A stretch of 64,000 nucleotides of DNA. It comes from Streptomyces bacillaris. Its GTDB lineage: Bacteria; Actinomycetota; Actinomycetes; Streptomycetales; Streptomycetaceae. The notes beneath the pieces were generated by a model that had not been told where the DNA came from, searched no databases, and saw nothing but the letters and a program-made list of their open reading frames with translations. Where the stretch lies: contig NZ_CP029378.1 in assembly GCF_003268675.1 (NCBI RefSeq), forward strand, positions 6,634,001 through 6,698,000. Reading direction: 5' to 3'. This document shows positions 42,849-51,700 of this stretch, piece by piece. Position numbers and translations under genes: made by a program. Positions within the stretch are counted from its first letter, which is position 1. Each line of letters opens with the position of its first letter.

Positions 42849-42899
42849 GCTGCGCCGCGCACCCCGTCGTTCGTTCCGCTTCGCGGCCGACCCTGCTGG

Positions 42900-42917
42900 C
42901 ATGTTGCCCCCAACATG
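42900..42917. promoter_or_regulatory. perfect palindrome before NUDIX gene
   Basis: CATGTTG-CCCC-CAACATG is a perfect 7-bp inverted repeat with a 4-bp centre, located 19-36 bp upstream of the NUDIX start at 42936. It could be an operator or an RNA hairpin that affects the ribosome site. Confidence 0.55.
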
Positions 42918-42935
42918 TCGAAAGGCGGCAGAAAC

Positions 42936-43466
42936 GTGCAGTGGACGAACCTGAACGAACAGAATGTGTACGAGAACCGTTGGTTCCGGGTGAACCTGGC
43001 GGATGTCGAGCTGCCCGACGGCAGCCACCTCGACCACTTCGTCATCCGGCTCCGCCCGGTCGCCGCGGCCACCGTCGTCAACGAGGCGGACGAGGTGCTG
43101 CTCCTCTGGCGCCACCGCTTCATCACCGACAGCTGGGGGTGGGAGCTGGCCGCCGGGGTCGTGGACGACGGCGAGGACATCGCAGCGGCGGCCGCCCGCG
43201 AGATGGAGGAGGAGACCGGCTGGCGCCCCGGCCCGCTGCGCCCGCTCCTCACCGTGGAGCCCGCCAACGGCCTCACCGACGCCCGCCACCATCTCTTCTG
43301 GGCGGAGGAGGCTCAGTACACGGGCCCGCCGACGGACGCCTTCGAGTCCTCACGCCGTGAGTGGATACCGCTGAAGCTGGTCCCGGACATGATCGCCCGG
43401 GGCGAGGTGCCCGCGGCCAACATGGCGGCGGCGCTGCTGATGCTGCACCACCTGCGGCTGGGCTGA
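42936..43466 (+). CDS. NUDIX hydrolase (ADP-ribose pyrophosphatase-like)
   Basis: This 176-residue hydrolase cleaves a nucleoside diphosphate linked to another moiety, and the fold is closest to ADP-sugar pyrophosphatases. A perfect NUDIX box is present: GVVDDGEDIAAAAAREMEEE followed by TGW (about residues 67-89). The start at GTG 42936 gives QWTNLNEQNVYENRWF, the N-terminus I expect. The ATG at 42915 lies inside a palindrome and has no ribosome site. The specific substrate is unknown. Confidence 0.87.
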   Translation: MQWTNLNEQNVYENRWFRVNLADVELPDGSHLDHFVIRLRPVAAATVVNEADEVLLLWRHRFITDSWGWELAAGVVDDGEDIAAAAAREMEEETGWRPGPLRPLLTVEPANGLTDARHHLFWAEEAQYTGPPTDAFESSRREWIPLKLVPDMIARGEVPAANMAAALLMLHHLRLG

Positions 43467-43481
43467 GGGGCGCTCACGGGT

Positions 43482-43590
43482 CCGCTCCCGTACGCGAAGG
43501 AGGACACGGCCCCCCCGCCTCCGTACGCGAGAGAGGCGCGGGCCCGCTCCCGTACGCGAGAGAGGCACGGACCTGCTCCCGTACGCACGA
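43482..43590. repeat. four imperfect ~29-bp tandem repeats
   Basis: Units start at about 43482, 43515, 43544 and 43573 (periods 33, 29, 29) and share CTCCCGTACGCGAGAGAGGC or a close variant. They lie between the NUDIX stop and a terminator. The spacing is not that of a CRISPR array because the units abut without unique spacers. Confidence 0.7.
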
Positions 43591-43624
43591 GGAGCCGGTC
43601 CCGGGATCGTCCGGGACCGGCTCC
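43591..43624. terminator. terminator after NUDIX gene
   Basis: GGAGCCGGTCCCGG (43591-43604) pairs perfectly over 14 bp with 43611-43624 around a 6-nt loop. Confidence 0.8.
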
Positions 43625-44331
43625 ACGAAGTGACGGGGGAGCCTCAGGCGTACGTGCCCGGTCGCGAGCGCTCGTCGACCGGGTGGAGGCGGCGCGTGCA
43701 CCCCGACTCCGTGCTTTCCCGCCGATCCGGCGCGGCACCCCTGCGGCTGTGAGCGTGGGATTCCGGATTCGCTCGTTGCGAAAGCTGGGTTCATTCGACC
43801 GGTCGGCGGGCGACGACCGGGATCTGTCGGCGATGGCGCCACACTGAAATGTTCCGGTAGGGATCACGAGATGAGCCGCCTTGTCCGACATAAGGAATCC
43901 CCTTTCGGGGTGAGCGGCTCGCGCTTCTCATTTCGGTGGCCTTCACACTCCTTATCCGGAATATCGTCCCGGGACCTCTGCCGGTCGGGCAATCCGGCGC
44001 ATGAGGTGCCGTCAGGGGCCGCTGCATCCACCGCCGGACCGCTGACGCACGGCCGACGAGTCCGATTCCGAAGTGTTTCGGTTCAATAAACCGTCATAGT
44101 GCCTTTTGAAGCGTCTTCCTGAGAAATAAAAGGTGGGTGTCATGTAGTTGGCCAGGCGGTGGGTGTGAGCATTTCGTGATCTCTTTGCGCGCAACCGTGA
44201 CTGACGTCACTCCCAGATTTCCCGCTGCCTTCGCCTTTGTCTCCTTCATGTTGATTGCTTGGTGACTGATCAGTGACTAACGTCCTCCCGTCTTCTTTGA
44301 TTTATTTTCACTTTGCGAACGGGGGATGGAG
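43625..44331. other. AT-richer gene-free spacer before LamG-RHS locus
   Basis: About 700 bases without a convincing gene. From about 43860 onward the base composition is visibly more AT-rich than the rest of the window (for example around 44090-44140 and 44290-44310). It contains a CCCC-TTT-CGGGG hairpin near 43900 and the GTGACTGA sites described separately. Short frames here have poor codon use and were not called. The composition and position suggest that it came with the adjacent RHS locus. Confidence 0.6.
44197..44278. promoter_or_regulatory. paired GTGACTGA palindromic sites upstream of LamG gene
   Basis: GTGACTGACGTCACT (44197-44211) and GTGACTGATCAGTGACT (44262-44278) share GTGACTGA. 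Each contains a perfect palindrome (TGACGTCA and ACTGATCAGT). Their starts are 65 bp apart, about six helical turns. TTGATT (44251-44256) and TGACTA (44274-44279), 17 bp apart, form a possible promoter overlapping the second site. Confidence 0.5.
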
Positions 44332-47300
44332 ATGCGATCCCGATGGGATACGCGCGGCACCATGGGCGGTCTGGCCGTCGTGGTGAGTGCGGCTCTGGCC
44401 GTTGGGCTGTTGCCGGGGGTGGCATCGGCGGCGCCCGCACGCGGCCCGGCCGACCGCGCGGAAGAGGCGGCGTCGGAGCCGGAACCGGGAGCCCGCTCCG
44501 AGGCCGAGGCCTTTGCGGCGGCCAGGAAGTCCGGTGAGAGTGTCGAGATCCCTTCGATGAGGGGTGAGTCCCGGGAGGTGTTCGCCACACCGTCGGGGGA
44601 CCTGGAGGCGCGGGAGTACCTGCGTCCGGTGTGGACACGTGTCGACGGGCAGTGGAAGGCGGTCGACACGGACCTGGCCACCGTTCCGGGTGGTCTGGTG
44701 GCGCCGAAGGCGACGACGGTCGGGCTGGCCTTCTCCGGGGGCGGTGACGCCCCGCTGGTCCGTATGGAGAAGGCCGGCCGGGAGCTCGCTCTGACCTGGC
44801 CGGGAGCGCTGCCCGCTCCTGAGCTGGACGGCAGCATGGCGACCTACCGGAATGTCCTTCCCGACGTCGACCTGCGGATGGGCGCGCAGGAGGACGGCTT
44901 CACCCAGCTCTTGGTGGTCAAGAGCGCCGAGGCGGCACGGAGTTCCGCGCTGAAGGAGCTGCGGCTGAAGCTCGGCACCGAGGGTGTCGAGGTCCGGGAG
45001 GCGTCCGAGGGCGGCCTCGAAGCGGTGGACAAGGGCGCCGGGAGTGCGGTGTTCGAGGCGCCGAAGCCGATGATGTGGGATTCCAGCCCCGGTGAGGGAG
45101 CCCCGGCCGCGCGATCCGCGAAGGCCGCTGACGGCGGGCGGGACGGGGAGCCGGGGGCCGGCGAGTCCGGGAAGCTCGCGCCCGTCGACGTGACCCTTCC
45201 CGCCGGTGGCGACGAACTGGTGCTGACACCGGATCAGGACGTGCTGGTGGGTGAGGACACTCACTACCCCGTCTTCATCGATCCGCAGTGGTACTCGCCG
45301 CGGGCGTCCGCCTGGACGATGGCGTCCAAGTACTGGGCGTCCTCGCCCCAGTGGAAGTTCAACGGCGAGAACAACGCCGGTGTGGGCTACTGCGGTTGGG
45401 ACTACTGCGCGCCGCACGACACCAAGCGGCTCTTCTACCGCATCCCCACCTCGAAGTTCGCGGGCAAGTCGATCCTGTCGGCGGAGTTCGTGGTGCGGAA
45501 CGTGCACTCCGCTTCGTGCACCGCGCGGGGCGTCCAGCTGTGGCGTACGAAGGGCATCTCGTCCTCGACGACCTGGAACTCGCAGAACGCCTCGGGGTTC
45601 TGGATCGACCATCTCAAGACCGAGTCGTTCGCGTACGGGTACACCGGATGCGCGTCCAAGGACGCCGAGTTCGATGTGCGGTCGGCGGTCCAGCAGGCGG
45701 CGAACGGCAAGTGGTCCACGATGACCTTCGGCCTCCAGGCGTCCAGCGAGACCGACCGGCTGGGGTGGAAGCGCTTCTCGGACAAGGCCTATCTGCGGGT
45801 GAAGTACAACCGTCCGCCGGCGCAGGTGAAGATGTCGCAGTTGTCGATGGAGTACGGCGGCACCTGCAAGAAGCCGGGCAGCGCGGCCAGGGTCCGCACC
45901 CTCGGCAAGATCTACGCCAACAAGATCACCGACCCGGACGGCGACAACGTCGCCCTGGAGTTCCAGGCGAAGTGGGACGCGGGCGACGGCAAGGGCCTGA
46001 TCGTCCGCTGGAAGCCGGCCCGCACCTCGGCGAAGAAGTCGGGGTCCAACTTCTCGATCAGCCTGCCGTCGGTACCGCAGAACAAGACCGCGCACTGGTA
46101 CGTGCGGGCCTGGGACGGCGCCCAGTACTCACCGTGGTCGACCGCGGGCGACCCGACCGCCTGCTACTTCGTCTACGACGCCAGCGTGCCCAGGGCACCG
46201 GCCATCACCTCGGGTGAGTACCCCGCCTCCAACCCGGAGAACCCGGACGACCCCTGGTGGGACGGCGTGGGCAAGTACGGGAACTTCAGCGTGAAGGCGG
46301 CCGACAACGACGTCACCAAGTACTGGTACGGCATCAACGGCGACCCCACCTCCAAGAACACCCTCACCACGACCGGCGGTGCCGCGAAGATCGCCCGCAT
46401 CCTGCCCGCCGAACCCGGCGTCAACTTCATCACGGCCCAGGCGTTCGACGCCGCGGGCAACGGCAGCGAGGTCCGCACCTACCAGTTCCGGGTCAAGGCC
46501 GGTCAGCCGGACCGGGCGACCTGGCAGCTGGACGAACCGGCCGGCGCCACGGCGGGCCAGGGCTCCACACCGCCGCGTACGCTGACGCTCAACGGCGGGG
46601 CCGTACCGGGTGCCGCGGGCGTCAAGGGCACCGCGGTGCACTTCAACGGCACCGACGGCTACGCCTCGACCGACCTGTCGCCGGTCGACACGAGTCGGGG
46701 GTTCGCCGTCTCCGCCTGGGTGAAGCTCGACCGCAAGACGTCGTCGGCCGCGGACGTGGTGGTGATCCCCGGCAACAACGCTCCGGGGCTGGAGCTGTAC
46801 TACTCGGCCACGTACGGCTGGTCGTTCAGCCAGTACAAGTCCGACGACATCAACGGCGGCCTGGTACGCGTCGCCCAGGGCGACACCACCAAGGTGAACG
46901 TCGGGGCATGGACGCATCTGGCCGGCTCGTACAACTCGGCCGCGGATCTGCTGGAACTCTACGTGGACGGCCTGCTCGTCGGGTCGGTACCGTACGCCAC
47001 CCCGTGGGAGGCCCGGCGGGGGCTGCAGATCGGCGGCCGGAACATCTCCGGGACCCCGAGCTACCTCTTCCCCGGCACCATCGACGAGGTACAGCTCTTC
47101 GACAAGCCGCTGACCCGGAGCGAGGTCGACAAGCTCAAGGTCCACCAGAGCGTCGGAGATCCCGGACGCCCGGCGATCGGCGTCTTCCCGCTCGACGAGC
47201 CCGCCGACGCCACCGAGATCGTCGGCCAGGGCGGAGTGCTGCCCGCCACCTACCACGGCGGAGTCACCCCGGGGCAGACCGGGGTGAAGGGCAAGGCCAC

Positions 47301-48588
47301 CAAATTCAACGGGACCAACGGCTACGCCCGCATCGGGCAGGCGAGCGGCCCGCACGTGAACACCAGCCGCAGCTTCACCGTCTCCGCCTGGGCGAAGCTG
47401 GACAGGAAGCCCACCAGCGCGGGGATCATCACCGCCCAGGCGGGAGAGCAGCGTCCCGGGTTCGAGCTCTACTACTCCTCCACCTATGACCGGTGGGCGT
47501 TCAACCAGTACGCGAGCGACAGCGCCGACGCCAAGATCATCCGCGCCATGCAGGCCGACGGTGTCACCGCACGGGTCGGGGAGTGGGTGCACCTGGTGGG
47601 TGTCCACGACACCGTCGCGGAGACTCTCACCCTGTACGTGAACGGAGCAAAGGCCGGCGCCACCAAGCTCTCCGGAGCCTTCTACGCGAACCAGTCCATG
47701 TACATCGGCGCCACCAACCACAGTGGTGCCGTCAGCAACTTCTTCCCCGGCACCATCGACGAGGTACGCCTCTTCGACCGGCCCGTGTCCGACGAGGAGG
47801 TGCTGCAGATGTTCCGCCAGCGTCCCCTGGTCAAGGCCCGCTGGAAGCTCGACGAAGCCGGCACCACCACCCCGGCGACCTCTCCCGACGACGCGGGAAC
47901 AGCCGGTGCCATGACGCTCGGCGGAGGCGCGAAGATCGGCTGGGGCTTCATGGAGGCGGGACTGGAACTGGACGGTGTGAGCGGCTACGCCTCGACACCG
48001 GCGGTGCCCGTGGACACCGGCACCAGCTTCACGGTCACCGGCTGGGCGCAGGCGGCTGCCGTCCCCGAGGAGGAGGCCGCCGTCGTCAGCGCCGAGGGCA
48101 CCACCCAGAGTGCGTTCGCGCTCAAGTTCGTCCCGGATGCCAAGGATCCCGCCGGCCTGGGGCGTTGGCAGGTGGACCTGCCCAGCGCGGACACGGCTTC
48201 TCCGTCGGTGGAGAAGGTGGCCAACGGGGAGTTCTACGACGTCATGGAGTGGAACCACCTGGCCCTGGTCTACGACGGCTTCGCCAAGCAGGCCCGCCTG
48301 TACGTCAACGGCTCTCTGCAAGAAGTCGCCTGCAGCGATGCGAACGGTGACGGTGACGCCGACGAGACCGGGTGCGAGGACCTCATCTCCTGGGCCGAGG
48401 ACACGCTGACCTTCAAGGCGGGCAAGTCCCTCCAGATCGGCCGTGCCAAGCAGGACGGCAGCTGGGGCGGCTACTTCCCCGGTTCGGTGGACGACGTCTG
48501 GGCCTTCCAGGGCGCCTTGAACGACACCCAGATCGAGTACCTGGCGAGCGCGTGGTTCGACGTGCCCACCGAAGTACCCGTCGACTGA
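44332..48588 (+). CDS. secreted LamG-domain protein of RHS locus
   Basis: This 1418-residue exported protein has a signal peptide (hydrophobic GGLAVVVSAALAVGLLPG, cleavage near ASA-AP). A beta-rich region follows at about residues 300-500, similar to the DNRLRE domain: KRLFYRIPTSKFAGKSILSA and YTGCASKDAEFDVRSAVQQA. Next is a fibronectin-like section with DPDGDNVALEFQ. Three LamG/concanavalin-like domains lie at about 726-936, 950-1156 and 1166-1410. Each contains a VHFNGTDGYAS-like strand, an FAVSAWVKL-like strand and an FPGTIDEVQLFD-like end. The ATG at 44332 is better spaced from GGGGGA than the one at 44326. LamG proteins commonly precede RHS genes in Streptomyces, and a surface-binding or delivery role is plausible. 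Confidence 0.85.
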   Translation: MRSRWDTRGTMGGLAVVVSAALAVGLLPGVASAAPARGPADRAEEAASEPEPGARSEAEAFAAARKSGESVEIPSMRGESREVFATPSGDLEAREYLRPVWTRVDGQWKAVDTDLATVPGGLVAPKATTVGLAFSGGGDAPLVRMEKAGRELALTWPGALPAPELDGSMATYRNVLPDVDLRMGAQEDGFTQLLVVKSAEAARSSALKELRLKLGTEGVEVREASEGGLEAVDKGAGSAVFEAPKPMMWDSSPGEGAPAARSAKAADGGRDGEPGAGESGKLAPVDVTLPAGGDELVLTPDQDVLVGEDTHYPVFIDPQWYSPRASAWTMASKYWASSPQWKFNGENNAGVGYCGWDYCAPHDTKRLFYRIPTSKFAGKSILSAEFVVRNVHSASCTARGVQLWRTKGISSSTTWNSQNASGFWIDHLKTESFAYGYTGCASKDAEFDVRSAVQQAANGKWSTMTFGLQASSETDRLGWKRFSDKAYLRVKYNRPPAQVKMSQLSMEYGGTCKKPGSAARVRTLGKIYANKITDPDGDNVALEFQAKWDAGDGKGLIVRWKPARTSAKKSGSNFSISLPSVPQNKTAHWYVRAWDGAQYSPWSTAGDPTACYFVYDASVPRAPAITSGEYPASNPENPDDPWWDGVGKYGNFSVKAADNDVTKYWYGINGDPTSKNTLTTTGGAAKIARILPAEPGVNFITAQAFDAAGNGSEVRTYQFRVKAGQPDRATWQLDEPAGATAGQGSTPPRTLTLNGGAVPGAAGVKGTAVHFNGTDGYASTDLSPVDTSRGFAVSAWVKLDRKTSSAADVVVIPGNNAPGLELYYSATYGWSFSQYKSDDINGGLVRVAQGDTTKVNVGAWTHLAGSYNSAADLLELYVDGLLVGSVPYATPWEARRGLQIGGRNISGTPSYLFPGTIDEVQLFDKPLTRSEVDKLKVHQSVGDPGRPAIGVFPLDEPADATEIVGQGGVLPATYHGGVTPGQTGVKGKATKFNGTNGYARIGQASGPHVNTSRSFTVSAWAKLDRKPTSAGIITAQAGEQRPGFELYYSSTYDRWAFNQYASDSADAKIIRAMQADGVTARVGEWVHLVGVHDTVAETLTLYVNGAKAGATKLSGAFYANQSMYIGATNHSGAVSNFFPGTIDEVRLFDRPVSDEEVLQMFRQRPLVKARWKLDEAGTTTPATSPDDAGTAGAMTLGGGAKIGWGFMEAGLELDGVSGYASTPAVPVDTGTSFTVTGWAQAAAVPEEEAAVVSAEGTTQSAFALKFVPDAKDPAGLGRWQVDLPSADTASPSVEKVANGEFYDVMEWNHLALVYDGFAKQARLYVNGSLQEVACSDANGDGDADETGCEDLISWAEDTLTFKAGKSLQIGRAKQDGSWGGYFPGSVDDVWAFQGALNDTQIEYLASAWFDVPTEVPVD

Positions 48589-48597
48589 CGCTTCTTC

Positions 48598-48635
48598 GCC
48601 GGTCGTGTCCCGCCGAGCCGGGGGACACGACCGGC
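48598..48635. terminator. hairpin between LamG and RHS genes
   Basis: GCCGGTCGTGTCCC (48598-48611) pairs perfectly with GGGACACGACCGGC (48622-48635). It may lower read-through from the LamG gene into the RHS gene. Confidence 0.75.
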
Positions 48636-48712
48636 CCCATGTTCCACCTCCCCGTTCGGGAGCCGTGCCCCGCTGTGTGCGGGCGCGGCGTGACAGCGAT
48701 GGACATCACTAC

Positions 48713-51700
48713 ATGAGACAGATTTTCCGGCCGCGCCATGCCGCGGCTGTGTATCGCAGGACCGCAGTGGCCCTGTCGGCGGTGATGGTCGGCGGACTCA
48801 TGCAGTTCGCGACCCCGCCGGAGGCCGTGGCGCAGGGCAACGAACGCCCCGGCGTGCCGAACACGGACAAGCCGGTGAGAGGCAAGGACGGGGAGAAGGT
48901 GGCTCCGCGCACCCTCTCCAAGGGGCCCCGGACCCCGGACCGGACGCCGAGGGCCACCCTGCCCGAGGCCGGGACGGCCGTGATCCGCCTGCCCGAGCAG
49001 TCGGCGCGGACGGCGTCGGGGGGTGTGAAGGCGAAGGGCCTTCCGCTCACCCTGGGCCCGGTCGCCGAAGCCGGGGAGTCGGTGCGCGGCGAGGTCGAGG
49101 CCCGGGTGCTGGACCGGGGAACGACGGAGCGCGCCGGAGTGCGTGGAGTCCTCCTCTCCCTCACCCCGTCCGAAGGGGCCGCGCCGGAGAGCAGGTCGGC
49201 CGCCCGCCCGGACAAGGGCGGCAAGGCCGCGCTCACGGTGGAGTACGCCCGGTTCGCCGACGCCTTCGGCGGCGGCTACGCCTCCCGCCTGCGGCTGGTC
49301 GAGCTGCCCGGCTGTGCGCTGACCACCCCCGAGAAGGACGCCTGCCGCACCGGCACACCGCTGGAGACCGTCAACGACACCGACGGGCAGAAGCTGAGCG
49401 CGAAGTCCGTCGGTCTGCGCGCCGGCCAGTCCACCGTTCTGGCCGTGGTCGCCGGGGCCGAGGGGGAGAAGGGCGACTACAAGGCCACGGATCTGGCCCC
49501 GTCGGCGTCCTGGGACACCAGCCTCAACACCGGTGACTTCTCCTGGTCCTACGACATGCCCGTACCCCAGGTCCCCGGCGGCCTGGAGCCGAGTGTGGGT
49601 CTGTCCTACTCGTCCGGGTCGATCGACGGCCGTACCGGAGGAACCAACAACCAGGGCTCCTGGGTCGGGGACGGCTTCAGCCTGTGGCCCGGCTACATCG
49701 AGCGCAAGTACAAGCCCTGTTCCGACGACGGGGTGAAGAACGCCGACGGCAACAAGCCCGGTGACCAGTGCTGGTCCTACGACAACGCGTTCATCTCGTT
49801 CAACGGCAAGGGCGGCGAACTCGTCCCGGCCGGCGGCGACACATGGAAGCTGAAGAAGGACGACGGCACCAAGGTCGAGCGGCTGAAGGACTCCGCGCGC
49901 GCCAACGGCGACAACGACAACGAGTACTGGCGGGTCACCACCCCGGACGGTGTGCAGGCCTACTTCGGCTACAACCGGCTGCCGGGCTGGGCGACAGGGA
50001 AGGAGGAGACCGGTTCCACCTGGACCGTTCCGGTCTTCGGCAACAACTCCGGTGAGCCGTGCAACAAGGCGACCTTCGCCGAATCCTGGTGCCAGCAGGC
50101 CTGGCGGTGGAACCTCGACTACATCGTCGACCCGCACGGCAACGCGTCCGCCTATCACTACACCAAGGAGGAGAACTACTACGGCCGCAACCTGAAGGCG
50201 TCCGATGCCACCCCGTACACCCGTGGCGGCCACCTCAAGCGCATCGACTACGGCCTGAAGTCCTCGGCGATGTTCGACAAGGCGCCCGCGCAGGTCGTCT
50301 TCGGCAGCGGTGAGCGCTGCATCCCCGAGGCAGGGGTCACCTGTGCCGCGGACACCATCGACGACAAGTCGTTCTACTGGTACGACACCCCGTGGGACAT
50401 GAACTGCAAGGCGGGCAAGGACTGCGACAACGGACGTCTCTCGGCGACGTTCTGGACCCGCAAGCGCCTGACGGATGTGACCACCCAGGTGCTGAAGCCC
50501 GACGGCTCCTACGGCAAGGTCGACTCCTGGAAGCTCAGCCACCGCTGGGGCATGGCGGACACCGACTACCAGTTGCTGCTCGACTCGGTGCAGCACACCG
50601 GACACTCCGCCGCGACGCCGATCACCCTGCCGAAGACCACGTTCGCCTACACCCAGCTCGCCAACCGGATGGACCGCACCGGAGACGGGTACGCGCCGTT
50701 CATCAAGGCGCGCCTGTCCACGGTGGCGGACGAGTACGGCGGCCAGATCGACGTCAACTACTCGGCCCCGGTCTGCAAGGAGAGCAGCCTGCCGGCGGAG
50801 CACACCAACACCACCCGCTGCTTCCCGGTCTACCTCGGCGGTGACAGCGACACCGCCCCGGAGCTGCACTGGTTCAACAAGTACGTCGTGGAGTCCCTCA
50901 CGGAGACCGACCGTACGGGCGGCTCCCCCGACCAGGTGACGCAGTACGAGTACCTCGGCGGTGCGGCCTGGCACTACGACGACGCCGACGGTTTCGCCAA
51001 GGACAAGAGCAGGACCTGGTCCGACTGGCGGGGCTACGGGCACGTCAGGGTCAGGACCGGTGGTCAGGGCGGAGTCATGAAGTCGCAGGCCGATTCCTAC
51101 TTCCTGCGCGGCATGCACGGCGACCGCAAGGACAAGTCCGGCGGTACCAAGACGGTCACCGTCGCCCTCGGCGAGGGTGAGGGCGAGGCGATCACCGACC
51201 ACGAGTCGGCAGCCGGCATGGAGTACCGGACCGTCGGCTTCGATGCCCCCGGCGGAAAGGTGCTGGAGAAGACGGTCAGCCGCCCCTGGCACCACGAGAC
51301 CGCGAAGAAGACCCGCACCTGGGGCACCGTCACCGCGAACTTCACCGGCATCGCGTCCTCGAAGACCTGGACGTCGCTGGACGCCGGAGCCGGTGCCAAG
51401 TGGCGCACCACCGCGACCGCGACGACCTATGACACGGTCGCCGGACGGGTGACCCAGGTCCACGACCAGGGCGACACGTCCACCCCCGCCGACGACCGGT
51501 GCACCCGGACGACCTACGCCACCAACACCGCCAGGAACATCCTGGACCTGGTCGCCCGGGAGGAGACCGTCGCCAAGGCCTGCGGCGCCGACACCGACCG
51601 CGCCAAGGACGTCATCTCCGACATCCGGACCGCCTACGACGGCGGCGCCTACGGAGCCGCACCGGCCAAGGGCGACGCGACTGCGGTGGCGAGCCTGAAG

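Noticed and set aside
43482..43590. CRISPR-like array
   Set aside because: The units are imperfect and contiguous without unique spacers, and no cas genes are present.
43791..44194. Short minus-strand frames of 60-78 codons in the AT-rich spacer
   Set aside because: Poor codon bias, no ribosome sites and no recognisable similarity; more likely non-coding.
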